64,000 nt of DNA from Schlesneria sp. (GTDB lineage: Bacteria > Planctomycetota > Planctomycetia > Planctomycetales > Planctomycetaceae), in the NCBI GenBank assembly GCA_028291515.1, contig JAQGHU010000118.1:1-64000 (forward strand), given 5' to 3'. The notes below the pieces were generated by a model. That model ran no database searches, was not told the origin of the DNA, and was given only the letters and a program-made list of their open reading frames with translations. This document shows positions 63,084 through 64,000 of this stretch, one piece after another. Position 1 is the first letter of the stretch; each line of letters begins with the position of its first letter. Made by a program: the position numbers and the translations under genes.

Positions 63084-64000
63084 CTACTTCGCTATCAACC
63101 CGTCCCGCATCGCGAATCGCTTGGCGAGCGACGCGCCCGACTTCAACGCCCCTTCCATGTAGCCGACGAATTCGTAACACGTGTGCTCGCCGATGAAGTG
63201 CAGGTGTCCGATTCCAGCGCGCAAGGCCGGTCCGACGGTCGTCACCTGGCCGGGGGCTGGAAAGGAATAGCCCGCGCGAGTCCATGGGTCGCCGATCCAA
63301 TCCATGAACTGACCTTTGACGAATTGCTCGCCAAAGCCAGGGAATAACACTTCCAGCGACTTCAGATAGGCGGGCTGCCGCTCGGCGACTGGCCTCTTGT
63401 GGATCACTTCGGCGGGTGGCCCTCCCGAAAAAGCAACCAGTGCCGCAGGGCCCTCGGTACCCTGCCCCGCTGTCCCTTCATACACATGACTGATTTCCTG
63501 ATCGGTCGTCGCTTGGGGAGTCAAATTCGCCGCTTGCCAGAACCGCTCTTTCACCACAGATAAGTACTTGACGTTCATTCCCATCTGGGGATTTAGTGCT
63601 TCCGGGAGTCCGGGTGAAAACTTGATGCCACCCCAGGCTGATGGAGGAACGGCCAGCACCACATCGTCCGCCTCGTAGCGCCGTCCTTCGCCATCCACGA
63701 CGATCATGCTGCTCTCCTTGCCGATGACTTCTCGTGCAGGACAATTCAGTTGGACTCGTCCCGGCCCCAGTTCCTTGGCCATTCGTTCGGCATATTGTTG
63801 ATTCCCTCCCTGTAGTCGGTAGGCCTCAGTATCGGTCCAATACTTTTCGAGACCCCCGCCGCGAACCTGGGCGAGGTTTCCCAGGTAGCTTTGTCGATCT
63901 GTCGCGACTCCATTGTTTGCTGTGAGCTGAACCGTCATCAGGGCCTTCGCGACCGCAGACATTTCGAGACGATTGATCCACGCCGCAGTCGACAGTTGAT
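63084..64000 (-). CDS. Flavin monoamine oxidase family protein, 5' end outside the window
   Basis: The visible 305 residues are the C-terminal part of an FAD-dependent amine oxidase; the frame is open to the window edge, so the start lies beyond 64000. It contains the substrate-side sequence (AYRLQGGNQQYAERMAKELG), the FAD/substrate strand VVLAVPPSAWGGIKF, WIGDPWTRAGYSFPAPGQ and the closing FAD motif LHFIGEHTCYEFVGYMEGALKSG. Typical members oxidise amines or amino acids such as L-amino acids, tryptophan or polyamines; the substrate is not predicted. The N-terminal Rossmann motif is not visible. It ends about 55 bases from a repeat element. Confidence 0.85.
   Translation of the reverse strand, partial: QLSTAAWINRLEMSAVAKALMTVQLTANNGVATDRQSYLGNLAQVRGGGLEKYWTDTEAYRLQGGNQQYAERMAKELGPGRVQLNCPAREVIGKESSMIVVDGEGRRYEADDVVLAVPPSAWGGIKFSPGLPEALNPQMGMNVKYLSVVKERFWQAANLTPQATTDQEISHVYEGTAGQGTEGPAALVAFSGGPPAEVIHKRPVAERQPAYLKSLEVLFPGFGEQFVKGQFMDWIGDPWTRAGYSFPAPGQVTTVGPALRAGIGHLHFIGEHTCYEFVGYMEGALKSGASLAKRFAMRDGLIAK

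Noticed and set aside
1-64000. tRNA, rRNA, tmRNA or integrase genes
   Set aside because: No cloverleaf, rRNA block or recombinase motif was recognised in either strand, so no mobile island is claimed.

Overview
The window reads as chromosomal DNA of a planctomycete (phylum Planctomycetota, most likely order Planctomycetales; inference from gene content only). The pointers are two Tat-exported Gfo/Idh/MocA oxidoreductases, a secreted dihaem protein with planctomycete-type cytochrome repeats, two PknB-type Ser/Thr kinases with unusual layouts, a secreted leucine-rich-repeat protein, an RR-type secretome, H4MPT-linked C1 genes (mch plus an ATP-grasp ligase) and frequent GTG/TTG starts. About 47 genes are supported, on both strands, mostly as single genes or short operons. 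No rRNA, tRNA, CRISPR array, integrase or intact insertion sequence was seen.

Layout. 0.1-9 kb: a Gfo/Idh/MocA oxidoreductase, an intergenic region with dispersed repeats, then a fused HyuA-HyuB 5-oxoprolinase, a cyclophilin and a DUF1445 D-glutamate-cyclase-like protein, with a YiiX-like lipoprotein convergent to them. 9-20 kb: an EndoIII-like protein, a truncated pyridine-nucleotide oxidoreductase, two secreted unknowns, a Cys-less TlpA-like protein, an LRR protein, an orphan HlyD-like adaptor, a Ser/Thr kinase with a Pro/Met-rich tail, and accA. 21-32 kb: a secreted unknown, an exported ArsC-like protein, thiO, a dihaem protein, larE, a multi-TM kinase, glyA and a BRCT-MerR-TPR protein. 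32-37 kb: rpmB and gatC-gatA-gatB. 37-43 kb: an Fe-S cluster assembly cluster (sufR, an orphan nuoB, sufC, sufB, sufD, Rieske ferredoxin, sufT-like) closed by a strong terminator. 43-51 kb: sbtA-sbtB (bicarbonate uptake), an HlyD adaptor with a fused ABC ATPase/permease, and a second SbtA-like transporter. 51-54 kb: a histidine kinase and NtrC-type regulator behind a near-consensus sigma-54 promoter. 54-64 kb: a PHP metallohydrolase, a Bax-inhibitor-1 protein, mch and its ATP-grasp neighbour, a second Gfo/Idh/MocA protein, a DegP-PDZ-hydrolase protein whose catalytic residues look lost, and a flavin amine oxidase cut by the window edge.

How the genes fit together. The suf cluster is the most complete functional unit: regulator, SufBCD scaffold, ferredoxin and carrier-type factor, although the cysteine desulfurase (SufS) and SufU/SufE are absent. 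sbtA-sbtB form a transporter/PII-like regulator pair. gatCAB forms the amidotransferase. The kinase/NtrC pair probably regulates itself. D-glutamate cyclase and 5-oxoprolinase would form a D-glutamate to glutamate route. mch, the ATP-grasp ligase, glyA and thiO touch C1 and glycine metabolism.

Three families of short inverted-repeat elements (about 100-150 bp) lie in the intergenic gaps. They account for most of the spurious small open frames. Several genes keep a catalytic fold but lack the catalytic residues, and this recurring pseudoenzyme theme is the most unusual feature of the window.
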